Assembly: GCA_035610835.1 (NCBI GenBank)
Contig: CM069446.1
Span: 1,193,001-1,257,000 of the forward strand
Source of the DNA: Ophiura sarsii
Taxonomy: Eukaryota > Echinodermata > Ophiuroidea > Amphilepidida > Ophiuridae
Length of the DNA: 64,000 nt
Direction of reading: 5' to 3'
Shown here: positions 24,105 to 36,800 of the stretch, piece after piece
Position numbering within the stretch: the first letter of the stretch is position 1
Layout of the letters: every line of letters starts with the position of its first letter
The notes under the pieces: generated by a model
The model's input: the letters and a program-made list of their open reading frames with translations, nothing else
Told to the model about the DNA's origin: nothing
Database searches by the model: none
Made by a program: the position numbers and the translations under genes

Positions 24105-24467
24105 AATTGCGAATTTAAAAACATGCAAGACAGTTTACAATCTACTATTAATTGTGATTTATTTTTTTTTGTCATTAATTTGAAGTCATATTCAGTCATC
24201 CAAAACCAATTTGATAGATCATCAGCCATTGGAAGCCAGAGATGTGAGATGTTTTATTGTGATTGATTCTCAGTAGCGACTGTTATTTAGTAAAACAAAT
24301 GAATTCTTGATCGTTTAAAGATCAATTGTTGAGAATAGTTACCTAGTGTAAAAAGGTTCAATATCCTTTTGGACTCGTTTCACTTTGTCAACAAGAATTA
24401 TGAGTAGCAGCGTGTGTGTCAATTAGGCTCTACTGTAGCATGGTTATATCTATAAATTATACACTCT

Positions 24468-24640
24468 AATAAGAAAGCAGGAAACTTAAATATGTGAAGT
24501 GCATTGAAAGTGACTAATTGCAATCTGCGTGTGCGCCGTACATGGGGTTACGAACCAATAAGAAAGCAGGAAACTAAAATATGTGAAGTGCATTGAAAGT
24601 GACTAATTGCACTCCGCGTGCACGCCGTACATGCGCGTAC
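24468..24640. repeat. Direct duplication, unit about 90 bp, 2 copies
   Basis: AATAAGAAAGCAGGAAACT through CGCCGTACATG occurs twice in tandem (from 24468 and from 24557), with a few differences. Intergenic; no exon overlaps it. Confidence 0.75.
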
Positions 24641-24730
24641 CACACACTTTGTTTTGATTTGTTGTTCACGCAGCACGGGTTCGCCGATTTTTATTGCGGG
24701 TGACATAAAATGTGATAACATGTTATTATA

Positions 24731-25165
24731 CACTCGTCAAAAGAAGTTCCTGGACACTCATTGAAGTTCAAATATTTCACATAAATATTTAATATAAATT
24801 AAACAATTGCATGTCAAAATAAGCAGACAATAATTCTTTATCATGTCTGTATGAAATTAAGATGTACGCATTCATGCATGGCTGAGCACATTCATTAAGC
24901 AATGGTAAGGTGCGTAAAAGGAAATTGCAAGAAATGAGCATTTACAGTCATTTGAATGGAGGGATTATCCAATTTTTTGCAATCTTCTTGCCATTGTCAA
25001 GTGAATGGGATCTGCCATGCATGAGTGATCATGTCTAAATTCCATGTTAAGCTGTTAGAGGATTACTTTCTGCTTATTTTGATATACAATTATATATATA
25101 TAATTATATATATTCTATTCAATATTAATTTAATTTAAGTGTCCAAGAACTTCTTTTGCCGAGTG
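24731..25165. mobile_element. Tc1/mariner-type MITE
   Basis: Ends CACTCGTCAAAAGAAGTTCC and its near complement AACTTCTTTTGCCGAGTG, flanked by TA on both sides. The inverted similarity extends to GGACACT/AGTGTCC. 435 bp, no transposase. Confidence 0.8.
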
Positions 25166-25728
25166 TATATGCTACTAAAGAGATTAAAATTATGCACAAA
25201 AATGTTGATTTGCATTGAGTGTACACGTATAAATTAGGTCAATACATGATGCATGTTTTGTTTCTCGAACAATTACTTGGGCAAATGTTGATATGCTCAT
25301 AATAGCACGACCCTATGGGGTCATGCCATTATTCACACATCAACATCAGCGTGTTTGCATTGATTTGTCTTATTTCTCCCAAAACAACACATACGCATTT
25401 ATTGACTTATAACCAACAGTTCCAAAGCCTAGCTAAGACCCTGTATAATAATGCACATGCAGCTATCAAACCCTTATTACAAATTTGGTCTTTTCATACA
25501 AGAGAGTCCATACTGATACATTCCAGTTTTGATTTCTCAACCAAAATGGCCACATTTATTAGCCTAGGATACCAAGTAGCTCTAAGTTTTCTTAAAACAA
25601 CCTCACAATTCTTACAATAAAGAAATGGACCACATATATTTTTTTAATTTAATGCTTTTTATTTATTAAAATCATGATATCCAATATTCATTTACTGAGT
25701 CATGTGTTTTTCTCTAGTAAGGTATACT

Positions 25729-25975
25729 TCGAGGGTTTAGTGCAACAAAGGGCTATCTGCATTTTGGTCATTTTGAGAAAAAGTGAATTTAAGAATTGTA
25801 CCCGTCATTGGTTTTGGTTTTGACAGGATAAAAGAAATGCTATTCAAACCTTTTTGATTAGGTGAATTTTCTATTTTCTCATAATTAGGTTCCTGATTTT
25901 GTGCAGATCATTTTGATACCAAAATCTCATTTTGGCCAAAAATGCAGATAGCCCTTTGTTGCACTAAACCCTCGA
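25729..25975. mobile_element. Foldback repeat
   Basis: TCGAGGGTTTAGTGCAACAA at the left pairs with TTGTTGCACTAAACCCTCGA at the right; the arms extend to about 37 bp (GGGCTATCTGCATTTTGG). 247 bp. A partial relative (TATCGAGGGTTTGGAGCCAC) lies near 49062. Confidence 0.75.
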
Positions 25976-26389
25976 CTTGTTCATCTTTTAAACTAAATAA
26001 ACACCAAGGGTTTTTATTAATGAAGTTTTCGTTTAAAGGTGTCCCAGAAATGCAAGTCCAAAAGTTGGAGCTAATAGAGAGTTTATGGACCATGTTATGT
26101 ATATTTGTCCGTTAAACAGCTATTGATATTATTCGAATGTGATTTTTTTTTAGAAATTGAGATTTGACATATATTTCAGCAGGACCATGGGTTCTTGAGA
26201 TATATGGTCAAAATGTAAGTTTTCAATATTTCAATCAACAATCGATTAATTTTTTGTGAACTGTGTTATATAAGTGCTAGTTATTACAACAGGCATGTGC
26301 TTTGAGTAACAGCAACATTTGTACCACAAGCAAATGCACGTAGCATAGCCAAAAAAACTGTCTAATAACTTTGTAAATAGATATGGTAA

Positions 26390-26715
26390 GGCCAAACAAA
26401 GAAGAAAGTTTGTCTCAGAAACATTGTGCAAAAAAGCCAAGTGCTGTGCATTTTTTTTAAATAAAATAGGCTATGAGGTATGCAATTTTTGTTTTGTTGC
26501 TATTTTTGTTTTGTTTTGCTAATCCAAGTTTACAGAGAACTTTTTTGAACTTTTTTATTAAAAATCCAAAAATCCAAAAAAAAGAAGGAAAAAAGAAAAG
26601 AAACAGCAACAAAAAAAAGGGGTTTTATTCCTCAGCGCATAGACCTATGCCGTACGTAGCTCATTTCACATACCAATGCGTGCTGGCTTCTGAGACAAAC
26701 CTTCTTTGTTTGGCC
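26390..26715. mobile_element. PIF/Harbinger-like MITE (GGCCAAACAAAGAAG ends), copy 2
   Basis: Flanked by TAA on both sides (26387-26389, 26716-26718), with ends GGCCAAACAAAGAAG and CTTCTTTGTTTGGCC. Both this and copy 1 contain a stretch with CATACCAATGCG and the complementary arrangement, showing common origin. Non-coding. Confidence 0.8.
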
Positions 26716-27213
26716 TAAGATGTTTTTTATGATTATATGCAGGAATTTCATCATGATTAATGAAACGGCAATGGCCTCCTTCACTGTTAGCTTGTTGAGG
26801 TGTCCCAACTTCTAAAACATTTGATAAAATTTGTTTATACTTTTTGTCCGTTCAAATAAGAATGTGATGATCAGAAAAAAATATTTAAAATCTGGAGCGT
26901 CAATGATTAATAAGAAATACTTTCATCTGTAAGAGCGCCATATGATACTCTGCCCATAATTCCTTTAAAATGATTACGATGGCTAGTTTCCAATTCTGAT
27001 GTGACAAAAGATATTGCTACTTTTAATATTTCAATCCCTTAATATGGTGAAGTTATGATGAAACTATAAGCAGTCAAAGTCGGGGAAATACACGAATAGG
27101 CAATTCACTGCCTAAATCGGGGGAAACAGGCTCTGACCAGCCTCTCTTCAAATATTTGTATTATATAAAAAAGATAATGTTGGATTAGTCTCATAATTTC
27201 ACTCAATATGTAC

Positions 27214-27219
27214 TTTATT
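27214..27219 (-). promoter_or_regulatory. Candidate poly(A) signal of WDR3
   Basis: AATAAA on the minus strand, about 680 bp beyond the stop codon. If it is used, the tandem array at 27340-27870 lies within the 3' UTR. No cDNA evidence; other signals could be used. Confidence 0.3.
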
Positions 27220-27339
27220 TCCTTAAATATAAAACAGTTATGTTTCTTATTTTGATATTGATAAGCTCCGCCGTTTTGGACCCAATTATTTCGGACACAC
27301 TGTATATTACATTATGATAATAATCTACATTAATATTTA

Positions 27340-27897
27340 TTGAAAGGTGGGCACCATACCAAAATAATAGTATAGGCATATACCAAACTCGACACTGAAA
27401 GGGATCTTTTAACTGAACCCAGTTAAAATCAGTTCTGAACTTGCTACATGGAAGTATATCAGAAGTTATTGAAGAAATAAAATGTGTTCCCTATGTAGAG
27501 AATAATAGTATGGGCATATACCAAACTCGACACTGAAAAGGATCTTTTAACTGAAACTGTTAAGTTCTGAACTTGCTACATGGAAGTATATCAGAAGTTA
27601 TTGAAGAAATAAAATGTGTTCCCTTTGTAGAGAATAATAGTATGGGCATATACCAAACTCAACACTGAAAGGGATCTTTTAACTGAAACAGTTAAAATCA
27701 GTTCTGAACTTGCTACATGGAAGTATATCAGAAGTTATTTAAGAAATAAAATGTGTTCCCTATGTAGAGAATAATAGTATGGGCATACCAAACTCGACAC
27801 TGAAAGGGATCTTTTAACTGAAACAGTTAAAATCAGTTCTGAGCTTGCTACACGTAAGTATATCAGAAGTTATTGAAGAAATCAAATGTTTGTCCTT
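27340..27897 (-). repeat. Roughly 135-bp tandem array (4 copies) at the WDR3 stop codon
   Basis: CCAAACTC(G/A)ACACTGAAA occurs at 27383, 27521, 27653 and 27788 (periods 138, 132 and 135). Each unit ends in a sequence like CCCTATGTAGAGAATAATAG, a diverged copy of the last exon around the stop (TTTTATGTAGAGATAGCCAG, 27896). The array therefore starts inside the final codons and runs through the 3' UTR. Confidence 0.85.
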
Positions 27898-30800
27898 TTA
27901 TGTAGAGATAGCCAGTATAGCCCTGCTCTGTACAGTCTCAGCCTTCTTGCGTTTCTTTTTCTTCTCCTTGTATCTACCGGTAGCATCAGCAAAGAACTGC
28001 ACTTCCTTTTGTGCTTCTAACTCCCTCTGCATGAATTGTAAACCAGCCATGTTGAACCCTATTGTGTCCTGTGTATGGGAAAAAGAGAAGAAAAAGTGCA
28101 GGATTAAGGGCGTGTTCACATTCACACTATAGCTTTTTCCTCAACCCGGGTCGGACCCGGATTGATCGCTATTTCATTTTCTGTTCACACTAGCCCGATG
28201 TACTAGTATGTATTGAAGTTGTATCCACATTGGCAAATGGGTTTATTGATGTTAACATTCTTGAATCAATAACCTATGACCTAGCTTGCTCATCATGGCT
28301 GGCATAAACAACAAGCAACAGTGGCTGGTAATGAAGTACCGTCGAAAACATCAGCGACAACGTGCCAGAGGCCGTAGAAAGATGGCAGGAATAAAGCGGG
28401 CAACCATTCTTTTCAGGTTATCTACTTCCGGCAACCCGGGTCGAAACAGCGATTTCTGTTCACACTACAGTCAATGCAGGTTGAACCCGGGTTCTACCCT
28501 TCACTTTCGCAGGGTTGTAATTTTCGACCCGGGTCGGTTTTTTGAGCCTATTTTTCTGTTCACACCAGACTTCAACCCGGGTCCGACCCGGGTCGTGGAG
28601 AAAACTAGCTATAGTGTGAACACGCCCTAAGTCAGAACTACAAGGATTGTGCATTCAGTTGGTCGGGTTTCCCAAAAGGTGACTGTTCTACGGGGAAATG
28701 GACCTCTCAACAGTGGCATAGCTCGGGGGGGGGGGGGGGGGGGGCAGTTGCCCCCCTGACAGAATTTTTTGTGCCCCCGCCCCACTCTCCACATGTAGTG
28801 CTTATATGCGTTTCAACCATTTAAAAATTACCATTTTTCGCCGGGTTTTTATAAATAAAGGTGTTTTTTTAAAAAAAACTTATTAAAACCCGGAGAATTG
28901 ACCATTATTTGTTGACTGTGCTGCATTTTGGACTGTGCGATTTTGTAACCGTGCGAAATTTTTTGACCATGCAAAGTTATTTGTCCTCAACCCCCCCACC
29001 CCACTTACGTGAAATTCACAAGGTGACTGACTGGGAAAAAATTGGGGCAACCTTTTACGAAAATTTTAAAATTCTTGCCCCCCCTGAAAAAAATCGTAGC
29101 TACGCCACTGCCTCTCAAGGTAGGGTCGGTCAGTCGGGCATTTTTTGTGAATTTTCAAACAGTATTTTCAAAAATATTCCAAACATTTTGTTTGTAATTC
29201 TAAAAAAGAAAAATTTGAAAATTTGAAGAAAAAAATGGATCAGTCAGGCCTGTAGAACAGGGTTGCTTTTTTTTCACATATGAGGGGGAAAATATGAAAA
29301 CCAAAGCAGGAATCTGTCCTTCTCTGTCTCTTGGCCAGAGGGTGACATAAGAGTAGTAACATGGGGTTGCTTCAACAGAATGATGGTTCCTTAAATTATT
29401 ATTCATTGTGCATCATCTAAAACAAGCGTGTGCAACCTGCGGCCCACCGGCCTCTAATCTGCGGCCCACGAAGCAATCCCAAAATTCCTATTGAAGCAGC
29501 CTGTTTTAACCGGAACTCCCTAGGTTTACATAAATGGCAGATTGATTTAGTAAATATAACTTGAGGCGTGATTGCGTGTTAAAATCCCTGGGTTAAAATG
29601 GCGCTTGCAACAGCGAGTAAAAAGAGGCAATAACACAAAGAAAAGCGGGTATTCAATGAGCAATGAACTATTACTCCGCCTCCGGACGTGTTTTGGAATG
29701 TTTGACAATCACTGCAGCCCGTGAATGGAAATCAAAATCACAATGAGGCCCGGGAGGTAGAAAAGGTTGCAGATGCTTGATCTAAAACATATTTATACAT
29801 GTATGTGCACCAGTTTGGGCACTGGTGTAAGTAGCATTATATTATTGGTAAGTCTTTTGCCATCCTATGATTTTAATGTATTCCAAACCTAACTATTGTT
29901 TGAATAAGTGGGAGATTAAGGTTTTTCATTGGGATCTTCATTCCATACAAGTCCCCTCGCTTAAATTAAATTATAAAAGATTGCCTGTTTACACAGGAAT
30001 CGTTTTAGGAAATAAGATCCTTTAATTACTAATTAATCATATGTGACCTATCACATCAAAACAGACCAGTTGTCTCCAGAAATGAAAAATTAGATATGAC
30101 ATTTGTGTTTAAAGTTATTCTTTATCTTTACAGTGACAACCTTACTCCCTGAGCTAAATTAAACATAAAACAGATTTTATGCAGCTTGGAACCTTATACT
30201 TTTTTTTTTGATGTGATGGGTCACATTAAACTTTGGTCATTCCCCCAAAACAGACAAAGTGCTCAACAAAAGAAAGTTATACACTTTGCTTATGCCCTAT
30301 AGGGTTACTTCTGATTATTTGTTGACCAAACAGGCTAGATAGACATTTGAATGAATCTTTTTTTTTTAAATGGTGCTAATCGTGGCTTATCTGTGTTGTT
30401 TTCTGGCAAATTTGGTACCATATCGTGCCAGAAAGATTCATTCAAATGTCTATCTAGCCTGTTTGGTCAACACAAAATTGGAAGTCACTCTATAGGGCAT
30501 AAACAAAGTGTATGACTTTCTTTTGTTGAGCACTTTATATACTTACCCTGAGCTGCGATACCTGTTGTATTGTGCTGTGTCGTAACCTTTCAATGACAGG
30601 TAGCAGCAACTGATTGGAGGTGATTTGACCATGGTGTATTCTGTCAACATGGAAAAAAAGTCACATTGAAAAGATTATATGAGCAAATTATAAGCTGTTT
30701 TTGTTTAAATGTGATGATTTACTTATCAATAAAATTATAAATCAGTAATGTATCTATATTCTCCATCACATGAGTGGCCGGATAACAAGCGCATGCAATA

Positions 30801-33800
30801 TTTATGGCGCTATTTTGACCATTCTTCAATTTCTTCAATTTCGTGGCCGCTGTGGCCACTATTACAGCGGGTGATGTCAAGGTGCATGGGTGTACCAAGT
30901 GCGAGTAAAAATCCACAATATAAACAGGACAATTAAAAAAGACCATGTAGCAGGTTACACGGTCCTGAGGGTGGGGAGTGCTGCTGTTTGGAACATCCTT
31001 ACAGATGGTGCCACAACTGCGCTACCATTACGCATTTGAATACAGTCATTATGCACAGTCGACAATATATCTACTTTCTCTTTCTTCTTAGAAAAATAAC
31101 TGACATGTTCTACGAGCAAACTGACCTCTCAGAAGGTCAGGCGTTAAAATCAATTTCAAATTTGTTTTTAAAAAATTCAAAATATTCAAAATAATTCAAA
31201 AAATGTGTAAATAAAAGGAAATTGATAATTTGAAAAAGTATGGGTCGTTTGGGCCTTAGAAAAGTTTGTTGCCTTATTACTGTACAAACTGCAGGATCAT
31301 AATTTTGCTGACCATTAAAAGTGTGCACGACTAAAATAATGATTTCCGTACTGCAAACATACCCGTTAGGATAGATCCCATGGTAAATCTAATGTCCTAG
31401 AAAAGGTACAAAGTGCTGAAAGTGTACCTTTTTAAATATAATTTGGCATTGTAGGTTGTTGCTTCCATATTAGACCCAAAATCTCTCTTTTTTATACTGA
31501 TATTTTTTATATGATTTCAATGTTTCCATCAATGTAGAGCTAAACACTCATCTTTGAATCTAGATTGCCTGTCGTACCTATACTAAGCTAGATTTCATTA
31601 GCCCATAGCGAGACAATAAAATTCTGGTCACAAATGATTGTTTTTACGCAGAAGAAATCTAAGATCTTCAATAAAAACAATAATTTGAATGAGCAGTTTG
31701 CTCTAAAGTTGAGAAAATGAAAGTTGACCTCCTAACCCCAAAATCCAATAGGGAACTTATTCTGTGATGTGAGATATTGTGAATCTATTCACACATATCC
31801 TCCCCATACAATCCCATTTTACTGTGAATTACTTACCTGAGAAGAAAGAATAGACATCTACAGCAACGCTCAACCTCCCAACCTAAACGTATGAAATTCT
31901 CTAGAAGTGGCAACAGGTCTAGTATATAACTAAATGGCAACACTAATAAGGACTCTTCCAGCTCACTGTAACAAGACAACACATTTAAAACAAAATAAAT
32001 AATCGCATAAGTCAACTTTCTTTATTATGCAACCAATAAATATGGCAACAAGTTGAATATTAAAACTACAACACTAAGAGAGAAAGAAGATGCATATGGC
32101 GCCAAAACACATATGACTTTAGACATATGAACTAGAGGTCCTTTTTAGGTAAATGAAGTTGTTTTAAATAGACAAAAATGTCGAAAATTGATCATTTGAA
32201 TGTGCGAAGAAAGGTCCAAAAATGTACTGATTTATATGACATGCAGATCAAAAATTGTGTTAATGTTATCAAGATATTTGATAACAAGTTTATGACTATT
32301 ACATCCATAGGCATGGCATACAGAACAAAATAATGTACAGAAGAAAAAAATGATAAAATGAAAATGGACTTACCTTGATTTGACTTTCATGAGAACTTGC
32401 AGAAAATACTTCTTTGGCTGTAAAACAAGCAAACATCATTTTACAGTCAAACTATTTACATTAGATAGCAAAGCATTGCACAACATAAATGACTCATTTG
32501 TAATTCAAGAATTATACATTAAGGTGACGAAAAATAAAAACCTAATCTGTGCAAACAGACCTCTAAGGTCGGGTCGGTTGGTCAGCCCGTATTTTGATAG
32601 GCAAAAGAAAAATTGGGTCGGTATTCATTTACATGTGAACATCTTTTTGTCAATCGGGCCTTTAGAAAATTGTATCTCTTTTCCTTCACCCAAATTGCTA
32701 ATTGTTCTAACATCTGTTCAACTGGGGCAAAACTGGAAATTTTGTATCAGTACAACACTCTGCTGCAGTTTGAGTTGGAACAAAGGCGAATGCTCAGTTT
32801 TCGTGGAATTCGATGAAGAGCGGCACACTTTTTTGCTGTGTGTTTTCCCAGTCCCTATTTGTGACCCGTCACATCAAAATGGACATGTTGGAGGCCCAAA
32901 TCAAATCTGAGTTATTGGTATGACTTGAAAGAGTACATTTTAAGCTTTGAAATGACACCATGCCTAAGGCAATTGGACTTTGTAATCACAAGATATGAAT
33001 TGAAGAAGCATATTTGTTTCTATTATTTTCTTAATATTTCACCAAATATATTAGCCTCTATCTATGTGTTTGCCGACAACATGTCCTTTTTGACGCGACT
33101 GGTCACATTTAGTCTGCCATTTTTAAGATGGCTGCCATTCTCAAATCCAACTTAAAAGTTTTATGTAATAGACCTAGACCATTTCAAATCGAGATCTGGG
33201 AAAAATGTAATTTTTGTGGCATTTTGGAAGTTTTGTAAGACTTACTGTAAGATTTCCATATTGAAGTATGGGATGCATCTTTGGTAGTGGCAGGTTTTTC
33301 TTCTGCACCTTACACTGCAGCTCATGCTCCTTCAATTTAGCTGACTCATCCTTGTAGAGTTCCAACGCTTCCATTATTCTCTCCGCTGCCTTCACCGTCT
33401 CTATAGTCTTCTTACCAGCCATACCAGTCTCAGTTGAGGCCGATTCACCCGGTATCTACATGATAACAATTCATGATATTCAGGGTTATAGCTAGGCCAG
33501 ATTGAGTGCCGGCTAATTTTACTGACGGCGAACGGAGTAAGTGTAGCAAACGAAGTGCAGTGGATCATGGCATGGGGTCCAGAGGCCTTCTTAATAGTTT
33601 TATAATGTACTTTGAGGGTTCCTGCCGCATTCTATCCACAAAATGTTTTTTAAAAAATTACAACATTTAAACCTTTTTTAAAGAGTGCCAGCAAGAGTGC
33701 CGGTACGGCCGACCGGCGTAGCTATAAACCTGATGATATCAATCAATGTTAGTAGCCATTTCACATTTTAATATTCATAGTTGTCTAACAATCTTAAACA

Positions 33801-36800
33801 AAAACAATCATGATATCAGGTGTATGACATATGGAAGTATAAAAAGACAAAAATGCTGAAACAAGTGTCAAATGACCACTGAAAATGAATGCAAATATGG
33901 AAATTCGAGATCCCCAAATTCTCTAATTAGCGGCAAAATCTGATGGTTGAATATGTCAAATTTGGAAATTGAATCATTTAGTATATATTTGATATTATTA
34001 GTTATGCACCTTTGCTGAAACAAACATATATCCAAGTAAAGATATGACCATGAAACTTACTGTTGTGATGATATTCCAGTTGAAAAGGTTGACTTTTTTC
34101 AGTTTCAACAAAACATTATCTTTTTAATAATGATGAATAAGCCTCACATCCTCACTAACAATACCCAGATATCCAGACAACAACTTTAACATACCACTGT
34201 CTGTTCTCCTCCCTGTGCTATTGAATCCTCAAACTCTTTCTCACGCTCCATCTCTCGCTCTTCCTGCAAGACTAGTGGTTCTTCTGTCCTCTCCCATAGT
34301 CGCAGAGACTTGTCATGTGATGCAGATACCTGGAGTATGATGTAAATTATGCAAATGAGTATTATAGAGAGGCATGACAGTCTCATTTATATCAAACTAT
34401 TTGATTTATGATGGAATTGTTAATTAAAGATTCTTATATTTGAAATACTAAAATAGAGATACAATATAAAATTCTGGAAAGTATTATAATTTTTTATAAA
34501 TAAATTCTGGATTTATTTCTTCAGTAAATTTGAATACAATTTTGTTTGCAGTTTTCAAAATCAGAGGCAGGAAGTGAAAGGGAGGGCAATAAATACATTT
34601 CTTTTCTTTCTTTTCTTGTAGGTTATTGGAAATTATTGCATACATAAATATCTAAATTTACTGTATTTGAGGATGACAGTTATACTTACTATATGATCTC
34701 CATTAGGACTGATAGCTAGACACCAAACCTCTCCATGATGACCCTGTATAGGAAGGAATAATAGAATAAATTGATTAATATTACTTACTCTAATGCTTTT
34801 CATTTGTTGCATAAAAAAATCCAGATCAATAGTATATGCTAAATCAAATTTATTGGTAAATTACGCCAGCGCAAAAAGCTTGTATTACGCTTACTTCCGG
34901 AGAATTGATCCCAAAAATGTACTACCGCATCTTTTACCGGACCCCTTATCATCCCACATGCAACAGTTCAACGCACTACGTAGGATAGGAACTTTGCATT
35001 TTGGGACAAGCATGATTTCCGTTGTCAACGGTTGTTTGATAAAATGACGTTTTCGGAGCAGACCCCAGTTGTTTGACGGAGCTGAGAAGGATTTGTAAAA
35101 TACATTGGATAAAAAAGGATGCGAAACAAACAAAATGGTTATATAGAGAGCAGTGGGAATCTTTTCGTACCAAGGATCTTGATATTAAAAGCTCAATACC
35201 AGTAACTTATGTTTAGTTACACACGGTACACCGATTACTAAGGAGGGGAATTCTACCCCCAGCAGTCTATGCAGAATAATCGGTAAGGCCTACAATATTT
35301 ATGAGGTATAGTAAAACAAATAAAGTAAAAATATGGTTTATATCGGGTAAGTAGTGTGAATTACTGGTCCTTGGTGTTAGATGATTCCGTCTAGTTTCCT
35401 CTACTACGCGTCAGGAAGTAGACGCATTCATCCAACACCTCGGGACCAGTAACTAACACTACTTCCCTCTATACCATGTTGTATTTGTATACTACTGTAC
35501 TACTTTATATAAAATCATATGATATTTAGGTTTATTTCTCAATGTCGAGTCATATTGAATAAAAACCCAATAATTATGTATTTTATATCTTTTATACCTT
35601 AAATCAGTGGTTCCCAACCTTTTTCTGGTGGTGACCCCATTCCATACCAGCATCAGAGCGCGACCCATCACAGAACAAAGTCACATGTGTTTACTATGAT
35701 ACAACATCAAATTTTGTTATATTAGGCTAGTCCACGACCCCACAAAAAGTGTGTTGCAACCCCAACTGGGGTCGCGACCCAGAGGTTGGGAACCACTGCC
35801 TTAAATCAACACATTTTGCAGAAAAATGAAATAAAAATATGAACACCTGACTAACCAACCATACATTGTCAGTCCAAAAGAACAAGTTTCTGTTGTCTTA
35901 TTTGTATCGTTTGTGTAGAACATGTGATGTGTATTCACTCAATATATTATTACCTCAAGTGTCTGCACCAATTCAAAGTTATCACCATCCCATTGCTTTA
36001 TCTTCTTATCCTTCCCACAGGTGAAGAACATGTGAGTTTCTGGTACAAACTGAACACACATAATGCTATCATCATGGGCAAAGATGGATTTATGACAATC
36101 CCCAAAATCCAAACCCCACAGTTTGATGTTCCTATCGGCTGAGCCGCTGACGAGCAGAGTACTGTCCTGTGGAGAGATTTGGTAGCAATAAAATAGTGTG
36201 TGACGATTTTATGGATGTTTATTCCAAACTGCATGCTAGGGTAAGGTGCTTGGGCATACCGGGCACTTGCCATGTTTTGTAGGATAGTGCAATCCACAGT
36301 TATCTAGTTCATTCACATGCAACGTCATCTCGATTGAATAAAAAAGCTGTGTGTTGTAAGCTTAGGTAAAAATGTTTGGCACTTTTTGGTCAAAAATGTA
36401 ACCACTGATCCTAGAGAATTGTCTTAAGATGATTTTGGTGCAATTTTGGCATTATTTACCAAGATCTGATTTTGTTACGTTGTTCAAAAGGTTTTGAGCC
36501 AAAAAAGTGATTTATTTTTTGTCAATTTTTTTAAAAACCAGCATTTTTAGTGAAATTTGACTCATTTCCTTTCCAAAAATGTATACTTATATGTACAGTA
36601 GCGAAATAATAGTTCACATGCATACTTACAGAGGAGATATCCATTGTCAATACAGGTAACTTATGTCCATAGAGAGACAGGAAAAACTGAAATATAATAT
36701 TACAAGATTTAATTATAGGATTACTCAAGAATCTAAAACCTCTTGACTTTCCCGCTCATGCCAAAACAAATATTATCTGGTAAACCTATGATTAACCTTA

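Noticed and set aside
28286..28654. Frames of 64-114 residues on both strands
   Set aside because: They lie largely inside the Harbinger-type MITE (28108-28627) and mirror its inverted ends.
32380..32910. A 176-residue plus-strand frame
   Set aside because: It overlaps WDR3 exon 19 on the opposite strand and runs through intron sequence, with no family resemblance.
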